Source: Paenibacillus sp. N3.4 (GTDB lineage Bacteria > Bacillota > Bacilli > Paenibacillales > NBRC-103111). From it: DNA of 64,000 nucleotides. Positions 1-8,345 of the stretch are shown here, one piece after another (within the stretch, counting starts at the first letter, position 1; the number at the start of each line of letters is the position of its first letter). The notes beneath the pieces were generated by a model, which worked only from the letters and a program-made list of their open reading frames with translations, did not search any database and was not told the DNA's origin. The stretch is taken from contig NZ_VRTT01000001.1 in the NCBI RefSeq assembly GCF_008017805.1, positions 124,001 to 188,000 on the forward strand, written 5' to 3'. The translations under genes were made by a program, and so were the position numbers.

Positions 1-1217
1 AGCCACTCGCGCAGCTGTTCAGGCTCAGCCGCAGCCGGTTGACCGGCTGCCTGCGGCAAGTTCTGCAGCGCGGCCAACGCATCGCGCGCAAAGTCTGCAA
101 GCGCTGCATCATCATGCCGCAGCGACTCCGTCAACCGCAGCAGATCGCCGATAAAGCTCTTCTCCTGCTGCAAAGCTTGCAGATCGAGCTCACTCCCCGT
201 TCGATCCTCGATCGATTCAACCCAAACGAATGGGCTTCGCTCGGACTCGTCTTCACGCAGCTCAGCGAGCAATTCCTCGATCGCCCGGCCCTTACGCAGC
301 AGCGCATGTACAGCGCCCCGTCCTTCCAGCACAATTCGGACAACCGCATCACGTCCGTCTGCTTCAATCCGAATCCGTTCTAGCTGCTCCCCGAGATAGT
401 CTTTCAGCTCCTGCTCCGTTTGAATCCCCGCCACTGACAACGGTTGCTTAAACCATCGAACCCGATCCAGCGCTTGAAAGGTCAAATCTGCTTGTCCATT
501 CTCCTGCATCTCGACGAGATAACATCCCCGAGGACCCGTTTCCCGTATACTTCTTCCCTGTAGGTTGCCCGGGTACACAATCGCCGGGCGCTCATGAAGC
601 ACTCTCCCCGTATGGACATGACCTAACGCCCAGTAGTCCATCCCTGCGTCTAATAGATCCTGCTTACTGCAAGGAGCATAATTGTCATGACCGGGATCGC
701 CATCTACATTCGTATGTAAGAGACCGATTTGGCAGACAGGCTCGTTCCCTTTTTTATAACGAACTGCCAAATTGTCTGTTTCAGCCGCGCTGCGATAGGA
801 TATGCCATGGATCTGAGCAATAACGCCCCGACCGGGTTTTGCCACCTGGACGGTTTCCACATGTTCAGACGCAAAAAAATGGACATTAGACGGCCAATCC
901 AGTTTCGCCGCACGTCCATCCTCAGGGTCATGGTTGCCATGGATCACATACACAGGAATACTCTGCGCGGTTATTTGCTCCATCGCTTTCTGAAAGCGAA
1001 TTTGAGCGCGCAAAGACCGATCGGATAAATCATAAATATCCCCGCTAATCAGTACAAAATCCACCTGTTCTTGAATCGCTAAAGCGACCAGTTCCTTCAG
1101 CGCTCCAAACGTCGATTCTCGGACTCGCTCACGAATCCGTTCGGGCAGCGCCGACATGCCTTTGAACGGACTGTCCAAATGCAAGTCGGCGGCATGCATA
1201 AACCGCAGTCGTTTCAT
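1..1217 (-). CDS. DNA repair exonuclease, SbcD/YhaO-type metallophosphoesterase (C-terminus beyond window)
   Basis: The minus strand is open from an ATG at 1217 to the window edge (about 405 residues), so the gene is cut at its C-terminus. The translation starts MKRLRFMHAADLHLDSPF and has the calcineurin-like metal-binding motifs in order: DLHLD, SGDIYD, GNHD, LLHTN and GHVH. This is the Mre11/SbcD/YhaO nuclease family, which normally acts on DNA ends together with an SMC-like ATPase; that partner would lie left of this window. After about residue 270 there is a helical tail rich in Leu, Glu and Arg. A good ribosome binding site (AGGAAGG) sits about 10 bp upstream. The start lies only 20 bp after the reconstructed stop of the glycosyltransferase gene, so the two are probably cotranscribed. 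The metallophosphoesterase call is secure; the exact subfamily is inferred. Confidence 0.85.
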   Translation of the reverse strand, partial: MKRLRFMHAADLHLDSPFKGMSALPERIRERVRESTFGALKELVALAIQEQVDFVLISGDIYDLSDRSLRAQIRFQKAMEQITAQSIPVYVIHGNHDPEDGRAAKLDWPSNVHFFASEHVETVQVAKPGRGVIAQIHGISYRSAAETDNLAVRYKKGNEPVCQIGLLHTNVDGDPGHDNYAPCSKQDLLDAGMDYWALGHVHTGRVLHERPAIVYPGNLQGRSIRETGPRGCYLVEMQENGQADLTFQALDRVRWFKQPLSVAGIQTEQELKDYLGEQLERIRIEADGRDAVVRIVLEGRGAVHALLRKGRAIEELLAELREDESERSPFVWVESIEDRTGSELDLQALQQEKSFIGDLLRLTESLRHDDAALADFARDALAALQNLPQAAGQPAAAEPEQLREW

Positions 1218-1237
1218 TGTGCTAACGCCTTCCTAAC

Positions 1238-2403
1238 TTAACTATTTTCAAAAGGTTCACTTTCGTTATCCGCTTCTTTGGCAACCTGATAACTTTCATA
1301 CACACTCTTTAATTGTCGTAAAACACGATTCAAGGAATAGGTTTTCTTGGCTTTTTCCCAAGCTGTTCGCGCTAAATTGTAGCGGAATGTCGGGTCAATC
1401 ACGACTTTTCCAAAGCATAGCTTAGCGCCATCGCATCGCCAACAGGAACCAGTAAACCGTTATGTCCATGTTCAATTTGCTCAGCAATCCCGCCTACATT
1501 CGTACCGATCAAGGCCAGCCAGCACAACGCAGCTTCCGCAAACACAGAACCGAATGCCTCCGCCCTGGAAGGCAGCACGAAGACATCAAAAAACGGCATA
1601 AACTCCTCCGGGTGCAGCATATAACCATAAAAAATCGTTTCCTCATAAATATGATGGGCAACGGCGAGTTTTTCCAACTCCTCGCGACTCGGTCCGTCTC
1701 CAATAATATGCAAAACAAAAGGATGACCGCGCTTTTTAAGCTCACCGCAAGCAATTAACAGGGTATCCAGCCCTTTAGCAGGAACGAGACGACAAACCGT
1801 AATGAACTGAGTGACTTGATTTTCATGTGAGATGGGGCGAAACCGTTTCTCGTCAAAACCGTTTGGTATAACACCGATCCGCTCGCTGTCCTGCACATAC
1901 TCTGAGATGTATTGCTTGAAAGAATTCGACACCGTAATGATCTGATCGACCTTGGCTTCAAGCTCACCATATATTTGCGTTAAAAACTGATGCTCGATGC
2001 CATTTTCCTGAATCCGTCCATTAAGAATAAGCTCTCTCTCGAAACTGGAGTGAATGGTCAATATGACCGGCGTCTCTGGATAGATTTGTTTCATTGCCAA
2101 TGCGGCAATCGGATGGTGAGCATGTATAATATCAAATTTCTTGGAAATTCTCAGCTTTGTCCACCAAACGTAATCTTTGTAGGTTTGAATATATCTATCA
2201 ACGATCGGGTTGCCTGCATATTTCCGCCAATCAAAAGTGGTGAATGCCACTTCCTCTGTCCCTTTGCCGCGAATGCGCTTAGGCAGCGAAAATAATTCCA
2301 TCTCCCAACCCTTTTTATTAAAACGGTCCAAAATATATGGCACCATGGATGAAACCCCACCCGGCTGTTCCGGGGGAAAAAATAATGCTTGCAATATGTT
2401 CAT
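1238..2403 (-). CDS. Glycosyltransferase family 4 protein, frameshifted near 1406-1409
   Basis: A GT-B type glycosyltransferase that would transfer a sugar from a nucleotide sugar in the cytoplasm, acceptor unknown. The N-terminus MNILQALFFPPEQPGGVSS is the usual glycine-rich loop. Residues 190-330 carry the family signature: VCRLVPAKGLDTLL, IIGDGPSREELE, FVLPSRAEAFG and GGIAEQIEHGHNGLLVPVGD. The frame stops at 1399 just after ALEKS, but the next frame continues with VIDPTFRYNLARTAWEKA to a stop at 1238-1240, which is the expected C-terminal helix. One extra A in the AAAA run (plus-strand T at 1406-1409) restores a 388-residue protein. I therefore read this as one gene with a one-base loss, either a real mutation or a sequence error. 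It precedes the exonuclease by 20 bp. Confidence 0.85.
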
Positions 2404-2526
2404 TGCATGAGCCCCTCTCCCAAATCCTTGAGCTTACCTTCTTATTGTAACTGGTGCGCGTCTAATATAAAAGAGAACATCTTGGGGTCCTATTAATCGA
2501 TTCTATCCCTCTCTCTCTTTTTCCTC

Positions 2527-2532
2527 TATAAT
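2527..2532 (+). promoter_or_regulatory. Putative -10 box for the diguanylate cyclase gene
   Basis: A perfect TATAAT lies 42 bp upstream of the start codon at 2575. No convincing -35 hexamer is found at 16-18 bp, so this is a weak call. The ribosome binding site GGAGGAA precedes the ATG. Confidence 0.4.
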
Positions 2533-2574
2533 AGAGTCACTACTTGTCGAAAAAATAGACATCTGGAGGAAAGT

Positions 2575-3711
2575 ATGACCGCATCTGATCTCCTATTCGG
2601 TAATTTAGCCTCACTCTTATCGAATATCATCGTCTTTGTCATTATTGTTCTTATGTTCGTGATTTCTTTGCGGTTATTTCTGGATCGTCGTAAAAAGGGC
2701 TATATGTCCATGACGATTTCGCTTATTATCGTGGGCATCCATTATTTACTCCAATTATATTTAAAGCTAAGCACCATCGATACAAGTTTAACTAACTATA
2801 TGCTGATGATGCTCAAAATTATCTCCTTCATTCTTATTAATATGGGTATTTATCAGTTGTACAACCGTACTAATCGCAAACAATACATCTTATTCTATGG
2901 TTTAATTATTATGGGTTTCGTTGTTTCCATTCTTCATTTTATCGTTCCCAAGCTGTATAGCGGAACCCTGCAGCAAGTCATGCTGCTGCAGGATATTGGC
3001 TTAGAATTATACGTGTTTTTGCTGATCTTCCTATGCTTTTATATGATTCCTCCTTATACGGGTCAACAAATTAAATATCAAATGGCTTTAACCGTATTCT
3101 TCTTCATGCAGGGTGTTCATCTGGTCAATGCCTATATGTATAGCAATGCGCAGCCTTGGCTCTCCCTAGCCGGGAATATTTTACCCGTGATTTATTATTT
3201 CTTACTCTTCATGCTACTTTTTGAACGTGTTGTCGAATTAATGCAAGCTATCTACAATTCTTCTATAACAGACGGACTTACCCGGCTATTCAACCGGAAA
3301 TTTTTCTATAATCGAGTCACCCAGCACGTACAGCGTCATCTCCCTGTTTATATCCTCTTCAGCGATATTGATAACTTTAAGAAGCTGAATGATACGAAAG
3401 GCCATCAGATGGGAGATGATGTCCTGAAGCAGGTTGCCCAGATTATGAAGGAAGAAGCCGAGGATTGTGGGATTGCCGGCCGTTACGGCGGTGAGGAAAT
3501 GGTCGTTATGGTGACGGATCCAAGTGTCAAAATGGATGCGTTCGCCGAACGCATTCGCAGTCGAATCGAAAAAGAAACGATTGTAACCGCAAGTATTGGC
3601 TATAGCAAATACAAAAATGGGGTTAGTGCGGAAGAGCTTATTAAACAAGCCGACCAGGCTATGTATAAAGCTAAAACCAGCGGTAAAAACAAGGTGGTGA
3701 AATTTGCTTAA
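2575..3711 (+). CDS. Membrane-bound diguanylate cyclase (GGDEF domain)
   Basis: A 378-residue protein predicted to make cyclic di-GMP from two GTP at the membrane. About six to seven hydrophobic helices fill residues 10-225. A GGDEF domain follows, with DGLTRLFNRKFF near residue 233, the metal/nucleotide segment DIDNFKKLNDTKGHQMGDD, and the active-site loop RYGGEEM at about 303-309. GGEEM differs from GGDEF, but GGEEF loops are active, so activity is likely though not certain with Met at the last place. No RxxD inhibitory site precedes the loop. The N-terminal membrane part may sense an unknown signal. The start has GGAGGAA 7 bp upstream. The 3' end overlaps the next gene by 8 bp, so the two are translationally coupled. 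Confidence 0.9.
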   Translation: MTASDLLFGNLASLLSNIIVFVIIVLMFVISLRLFLDRRKKGYMSMTISLIIVGIHYLLQLYLKLSTIDTSLTNYMLMMLKIISFILINMGIYQLYNRTNRKQYILFYGLIIMGFVVSILHFIVPKLYSGTLQQVMLLQDIGLELYVFLLIFLCFYMIPPYTGQQIKYQMALTVFFFMQGVHLVNAYMYSNAQPWLSLAGNILPVIYYFLLFMLLFERVVELMQAIYNSSITDGLTRLFNRKFFYNRVTQHVQRHLPVYILFSDIDNFKKLNDTKGHQMGDDVLKQVAQIMKEEAEDCGIAGRYGGEEMVVMVTDPSVKMDAFAERIRSRIEKETIVTASIGYSKYKNGVSAEELIKQADQAMYKAKTSGKNKVVKFA

Positions 3712-4483
3712 CATGTCCAAATCTCGCACTGTATTATTATGGTTACTTTTCCCCCTTGTGGGGCTGTTGTTATCATCGGTTTTGTTTCCCTTAGCGATAG
3801 CTGATAGTCATAAGCCCCATGCGTATACGTATGCCAAGCTCAAAGCAAATAACGGGGTCGTTCTCCATGTCTTACAAACGAAACCTGACAATATTGCGCT
3901 TCGAGCCATTGATCAAAACGTGACGAAAACGGCGCAGTATGGGATTAACGGGGGATTTTTCTATAATGGGGATCTACTTAGCATCGCCGTTACAAATGAT
4001 CGACCTGCTAAGGGCGAAGCCAACGATTATGGCACCGGCTGGTACAATACGGATGTCGCGCGTGGAACCTTAATCTGGGATCAAGCTTTAAGGGCCTTCT
4101 ATATTCAAGTTGTAAAGCACGCAGGCGAACTAAAAGTAACAGATAGGAACCACTACTGGGCGCAAGGTGGCGTGAGTATGCGGCTCGCAGATGCCATCGG
4201 TTGGGAAGCGCAAATGATTGCCGAGGAAATGCCTGCTTACGACGAGAATCGTCTCCGATCTGCGGTAGCCTATGACACTAGCAACCATGTTTGGCTCATC
4301 GTAACCCCGACGGCCTGTACCATCGAGCAGTTCCGCAGCGCAATCTTGCAAAAGGTGGCTCCAGGTCAGTTAATTGATGGTGTTTTTCTGGACGGCGACG
4401 GCTCTTCTCAGCTGAAAAGTCGTCAACATCAGCTGCAAGGAGACGGTCGCGAAGTCTACCAAATGCTTGAAATTGTAAAATAA
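3704..4483 (+). CDS. Secreted phosphodiester glycosidase-fold protein (NAGPA/DUF2233)
   Basis: A 259-residue exported protein with one N-terminal hydrophobic segment (residues 8-33, ending near AIADSH) that is a signal peptide or anchor. The family motifs are GINGGFFYNG near residue 78 and LDGDGSSQL near residue 225; related NAGPA-fold proteins cleave phosphodiester-linked sugars. The substrate here is unknown; an exopolysaccharide or wall polymer is a guess. I prefer the TTG start at 3704 over the ATG at 3713 because AGGTGG lies 6 bp before the TTG but 15 bp before the ATG. The TTG lies inside the last codons of the diguanylate cyclase gene, so the two are made together. This suggests a c-di-GMP enzyme paired with a surface-polymer protein. 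Confidence 0.8.
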   Translation: MLNMSKSRTVLLWLLFPLVGLLLSSVLFPLAIADSHKPHAYTYAKLKANNGVVLHVLQTKPDNIALRAIDQNVTKTAQYGINGGFFYNGDLLSIAVTNDRPAKGEANDYGTGWYNTDVARGTLIWDQALRAFYIQVVKHAGELKVTDRNHYWAQGGVSMRLADAIGWEAQMIAEEMPAYDENRLRSAVAYDTSNHVWLIVTPTACTIEQFRSAILQKVAPGQLIDGVFLDGDGSSQLKSRQHQLQGDGREVYQMLEIVK

Positions 4484-4581
4484 AAGCTTCACCATCTTTT
4501 TCCCATTGGATCACCTTTAACAATCAAATAGAAACCTAAATTCTTGCGTGTAAAAAAAACCTCCAGAAAATCCTGACGATC

Positions 4582-4793
4582 CTATCTGTAAGCACGGTTT
4601 TTAGCGTTAAAGTGGAGTTGCTGCTTGAACTGATTGCTGTAACACTGAAAAAGAGTGTTACAGTTCCAAATGTGTCACTTTTGATCAACTTCTCTATCTG
4701 TAAGCACGGTTTTCAGCGTTAAAGTGGAGTTACTGCTTGGAATGATTACTGTAACACTGAAAAACAGCGTTATCTTTCCAAACATATCACTTT
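4582..4793. repeat. Two direct copies of a ~100-bp intergenic repeat, 112-bp period
   Basis: Copy 1 spans 4582-4682 and copy 2 spans 4694-4793, both starting CTATCTGTAAGCACGGTTTT and about 85% identical by eye. Copy 1 contains a perfect 10-bp inverted repeat, CTGTAACACT (4637-4646) and AGTGTTACAG (4654-4663) with a 7-nt loop. In copy 2 the right arm has diverged and pairs only partly. The spread of such elements elsewhere in the genome cannot be judged from here. Confidence 0.8.
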
Positions 4794-4904
4794 GCGAAGT
4801 CATTCCCTAACCATCTGCTTAAGTAGGTTTGACTCCACATGTTTAACAAGATTAAATAAGGTTAAGCTTCCGCTTAACCCAAACCCAAAACATATAAATT
4901 TTCA

Positions 4905-4945
4905 AAAAAGACAGCCAGGATGCGAAGCACCCAGACTGTCTTTTT
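4905..4945. terminator. Bidirectional rho-independent terminator
   Basis: Arms AAAAAGACAG (4905-4914) and CTGTCTTTTT (4936-4945) pair perfectly, and the loop contains a further GG-TGC/GCA-CC pairing. A-rich and T-rich flanks on both sides suit the two convergent genes around it. Confidence 0.85.
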
Positions 4946-4971
4946 CATTATCCGAATCGTATTCTCATTTG

Positions 4972-5271
4972 TTAGTTTTCATTTGCCTCTTGAACATGCT
5001 CTTTACAAAAAGCTGTGACGATCTCTACTTCATCATCTTCCAAATCGAAGTCAAGATACAGCTGTGTCGTTTTCTCATAGAGCTCATATTTCATAAGCCC
5101 CGACTTGCCCTCTTCCACGTTATAGATTGCCCTGATATATAATCCGCTTTCGGAGTATAACTCGTCATCCTCTTCGACTTCAATATCGATCAAAAATTCA
5201 TATCGTTGTCCGGTCAAAATCCCAAACGGATCCTTCACTAATTCCACTGTGTAAGTTGTTATCGTAAACAT
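4972..5271 (-). CDS. Small acidic protein, DUF6509-like
   Basis: A 99-residue, strongly acidic soluble protein (MFTITTYTVELVKDPFGI at its start, many EEDDE and DLEDDE stretches) without signal peptide or membrane segment. It resembles the small DUF6509 family of Bacilli, whose members keep the VELVKDPFGILTGQRYEF opening; this family name is from memory and not checked. Function is unknown. AGGGTGG precedes the ATG by 4-5 bp. The gene stands alone, with a terminator directly after it at 4905-4945. Confidence 0.75.
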   Translation of the reverse strand: MFTITTYTVELVKDPFGILTGQRYEFLIDIEVEEDDELYSESGLYIRAIYNVEEGKSGLMKYELYEKTTQLYLDFDLEDDEVEIVTAFCKEHVQEANEN

Positions 5272-5415
5272 CGTCCCACCCTTTCTTCATCTGCAAACTC
5301 CAGTATACCTGATTTGGCAGCAAGTACATAACCATATTGCTACGAAAGTACAATTCTTTGCGAGGCCGGATGCTGACAGATGACAAGGTTGGTCGTTTTA
5401 GATGCTCGACAAGAA

Positions 5416-5440
5416 GAAGCACATGCGTCGCATGTGCTTC
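5416..5440 (-). terminator. Terminator-like hairpin after the RCC1/SLH gene
   Basis: Arms GAAGCACATGCG and CGCATGTGCTTC form a perfect 12-bp inverted repeat around a single base. On the minus strand it follows the stop at 5448 and is trailed by a short pyrimidine tract. It probably ends the RND operon. Confidence 0.7.
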
Positions 5441-5447
5441 GATAAAT

Positions 5448-8309
5448 CTATTTTTGTTTAGCTTGTTCCACAGCTAAGGGATCAACTGGGAGGGTAATGC
5501 CTTGCTGAACTTGTAACATACGATCAATAACAATAATAGCCTGCGCTCTGGTCGTGGCCTCATCCGGAGCCAGCTTCCCGCCATTCATCCCTTGCAGTAT
5601 CCCTTTAGTAACAGCTCCGCTCATGACAAAGCTCGGCTGAACGACGGCATTTGCCTTTTGCAGTTCAGGGCTGACTGCGCGCAGTGCGATAGCTGCAATC
5701 TCTTGCCGAGTAATGGGAAGGTCCCACGATTCTTGAAGATCACTCTCTTGCACAATGCCCGCCTTTTTCAAAGCATCCACATAGGGCTGATACCAAGCTT
5801 GATCCTTGACGGAATCAGCTGTGGATAGATGTAGAGAGGTCACGACCAGTTTAAGGAACTCACCTCTCGTAATCGAAGCTTCCGGTCGAAAGCTGCCATC
5901 ACTGTAGCCATTCGCATAGCCTTTTTCCACGGCATGGAGAATGTTATCTTTAGCCCAATGACCATCTACATCAGTAAATTTAGCATTTAAACCCGTCACA
6001 ATCGCAGGTAAAGCTCTGTTCAAAAACGTATTGTCGCCGAGCTGACCCGAATAGTTCCCGCCCCACGCCCATATACTGCCGTCCATACCTTGAACTATAC
6101 TGTGTGAGCCGCCCGCTGCTGCCGTATCTGCTGTACCGATACCTTTGATTTGTTCGGGCTTATTCTGATTGATTTTACTTCCGTCGCCTAACTGACCAAA
6201 CAGGTTTTGACCCCATGTCCATACGCTGCCGTCATTTCCAAGTGCCATGCTGTGATAGCTGCCTGCATGAACGGATTTCATGTACGGTAGATTTATTACC
6301 TTTACGGGTTTCGTTTGGTTCGTCGTTGTGCCATCACCTAATTGGCCAAAAGCATTATAGCCCCATGACCAAACGGTACCATCATCCTTCAAAGCGAGTG
6401 CGAAGTTTTTACCCGCTGACATCGCAATGACCCCTGTAACGCCATTGATTTGTACAGGCTGCTGTTTACCTGCCAATGTCCCGTCACCGAGTTGACCGCT
6501 GGTATTATCTCCCCAAGCCCAAAGTTTCCCTGTATTTTCCAGGGCTAAGTTGAAATTAGAGCCTGCGGCAATGCTAACAATATTGGACAACTGCACAATT
6601 TGACTCGCTGCAGCTGTTTTATCATGTCCAAGCTGCCCATACGTATTGTCCCCAAAACTCCAAACGGAACCGTTGTTAAGTAAGGCAATCGTGTGGTTAC
6701 TTCCCGCGGCAGCTGCGATCACACCGCTTAATGAATCTACTTTCGCAGCCGTTGGACGAGCTGTCGTAGTGCCGTCACCCAACTGACCGGCGAAGTTTTG
6801 GCCCCACGTCCAGAGAGTGCCGTCTTGTTTAACGGCAACCGTGTGAGCATCTCCGGCGTCAATCGAAACGGCTCCATCCAAACTTAAAGCCTGCGGTGAA
6901 CTAGCGGATGTTCGCGTACCATCTCCTAATTGACCAAACGTATTGCTTCCCCAGCCGTATAAACGATTGTTTTTGAGAACAAAGGTATCACTTTCTCCGG
7001 CAGCCAAAGGCACTGCTTTAGGGTTTTTAAGTAACACATTTCCTTCCCCAGGCTTGAGAACAGTAGGGTTTAGCCAAACATTCACCTGTGTTAGTATCGG
7101 TGACGGCTGGTTATTCAGCGTTTTGTCACCAAGTTGACTGTAGCTGTTGTTTCCCCAAGCCCAAAGGCTGTCATCTTTGCCAATCGCAAATGTAAAATTC
7201 GAGCCTACGCCCACACGTGCCACTTCAGGCAAACCTTTTACCTGGTTAGGAAACGTTTGTTTCCATGTTTTCCCATCAAAGCCAATTCCAACTCCCAACT
7301 GACCCGATGTATTCACTCCCCATGCATAGACACTGCCGTCTTTTTTTAAGACTACCGCATGGGAATTGCCTGCGGTAATTTGAGCGACGTTATCTAGGCC
7401 AATAACTAGAACCGGAAACTTATTTTCATCTTGCGTATGTGTATTGACCGCGTTGTACATCGCTGTTGGGTCTGAATCAATAAGCCCCCACGTCAGCACG
7501 GTGCCATCATCTTTGAGCGCTAGTGAAAAGTCAAAGCCGGCTGCAATTTGTGTAATATGCCAGTTCGAGCTAGTGGACCTAATGGGGGTGTTCAACCGAT
7601 TTTGGTCATAGCCATAACCCAACTCGCCAAAATAATTGTCCCCCCAAGCCCATACAACGCCATCTTGATCGATAGCCAACGTATGATAAGCGCCACTGGC
7701 TATCGTTTTAACAGAAGCAATGTTGCCTTTTACTTGTACCGGCTTATTACTTCCTTTATTCGTACTGTCGCCAAGCTGCCCATACGTATTGTCCCCCCAG
7801 CTCCAAGCCGTGCCATCATCTTTAACAACAACGGAATGGAAATTACCTGCGGAAATGGCCGTCACATGGGTTAAATCGGGTACCTGAACCGGTGTTGTGC
7901 GATCAATCGTCGTACCGTCCCCGAGCTGCCCGAATGTATTCTCGCCCCATGCCCATACGGTTCCGTCGGATTTCAAGGCTAAGGAGTGCGACTGTCCCAC
8001 GGCTATTGCCGTAATGCCGGATAAGCTGCTGATCGCTGTCGCTTGATTGCGATTGTTTAATCCGCCACCAAGCTTACCGCGTAAATTGTTGCCCCATGTC
8101 CACACGGTGCCATCCTTCTTCAGCAGAACCGTAAAGCCTTTACCACCCTCGATCTGCAAAATCGTGGTAGGGCTGATATTTGCTGCTCCGGCACTATCGG
8201 CGCTCACATCCGCCCAAGCTTTCTCAGGAAATCCTGAGAAAGTGGGTACGATGCCAAGCAGCAGAAATCCTAGCAGCCAGAAGGTAATATTGCGTCTCAC
8301 TATGTTCAT
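5448..8309 (-). CDS. S-layer-anchored double RCC1 beta-propeller protein
   Basis: A 953-residue exported protein. Residues 1-33 are a signal peptide with a likely cut after AWA. Fourteen RCC1-type repeats follow, each with a WxWGxNxxGQLG core: seven between residues 52 and 410, a linker of about 20-25 residues (411-432), then seven more to about residue 773. This reads as two seven-bladed propellers in tandem. Residues 776-935 hold SLH domains (FTDVDGHWAKDNILHAVEKGY, then ITRGEF and ITRQEIAAIA, with a weaker third copy) that should bind wall pyruvylated polymer. RCC1 folds usually bind proteins; the ligand here is unknown. It is the last gene of an operon, 36 bp after the RND pump gene. AAGGAG lies 7 bp before the ATG. 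The call on folds is strong, the role is open. Confidence 0.9.
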   Translation of the reverse strand: MNIVRRNITFWLLGFLLLGIVPTFSGFPEKAWADVSADSAGAANISPTTILQIEGGKGFTVLLKKDGTVWTWGNNLRGKLGGGLNNRNQATAISSLSGITAIAVGQSHSLALKSDGTVWAWGENTFGQLGDGTTIDRTTPVQVPDLTHVTAISAGNFHSVVVKDDGTAWSWGDNTYGQLGDSTNKGSNKPVQVKGNIASVKTIASGAYHTLAIDQDGVVWAWGDNYFGELGYGYDQNRLNTPIRSTSSNWHITQIAAGFDFSLALKDDGTVLTWGLIDSDPTAMYNAVNTHTQDENKFPVLVIGLDNVAQITAGNSHAVVLKKDGSVYAWGVNTSGQLGVGIGFDGKTWKQTFPNQVKGLPEVARVGVGSNFTFAIGKDDSLWAWGNNSYSQLGDKTLNNQPSPILTQVNVWLNPTVLKPGEGNVLLKNPKAVPLAAGESDTFVLKNNRLYGWGSNTFGQLGDGTRTSASSPQALSLDGAVSIDAGDAHTVAVKQDGTLWTWGQNFAGQLGDGTTTARPTAAKVDSLSGVIAAAAGSNHTIALLNNGSVWSFGDNTYGQLGHDKTAAASQIVQLSNIVSIAAGSNFNLALENTGKLWAWGDNTSGQLGDGTLAGKQQPVQINGVTGVIAMSAGKNFALALKDDGTVWSWGYNAFGQLGDGTTTNQTKPVKVINLPYMKSVHAGSYHSMALGNDGSVWTWGQNLFGQLGDGSKINQNKPEQIKGIGTADTAAAGGSHSIVQGMDGSIWAWGGNYSGQLGDNTFLNRALPAIVTGLNAKFTDVDGHWAKDNILHAVEKGYANGYSDGSFRPEASITRGEFLKLVVTSLHLSTADSVKDQAWYQPYVDALKKAGIVQESDLQESWDLPITRQEIAAIALRAVSPELQKANAVVQPSFVMSGAVTKGILQGMNGGKLAPDEATTRAQAIIVIDRMLQVQQGITLPVDPLAVEQAKQK

Positions 8310-8345
8310 GACCTTGCTCCTTCATGTGTTGGACTGAAATCTTCC

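Larger units (their letters stand above)
4484..4971. other. Intergenic region with duplicated repeat, hairpins and terminator; no gene seen
   Basis: This 488-bp gap separates the plus-strand glycosidase gene from the minus-strand small acidic protein gene. It holds two copies of a roughly 100-bp repeat (4582-4682 and 4694-4793), a small perfect palindrome (GGTTAAGC-TTCC-GCTTAACC, 4860-4879) and a terminator at 4905-4945. I see no convincing coding frame. Confidence 0.6.
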
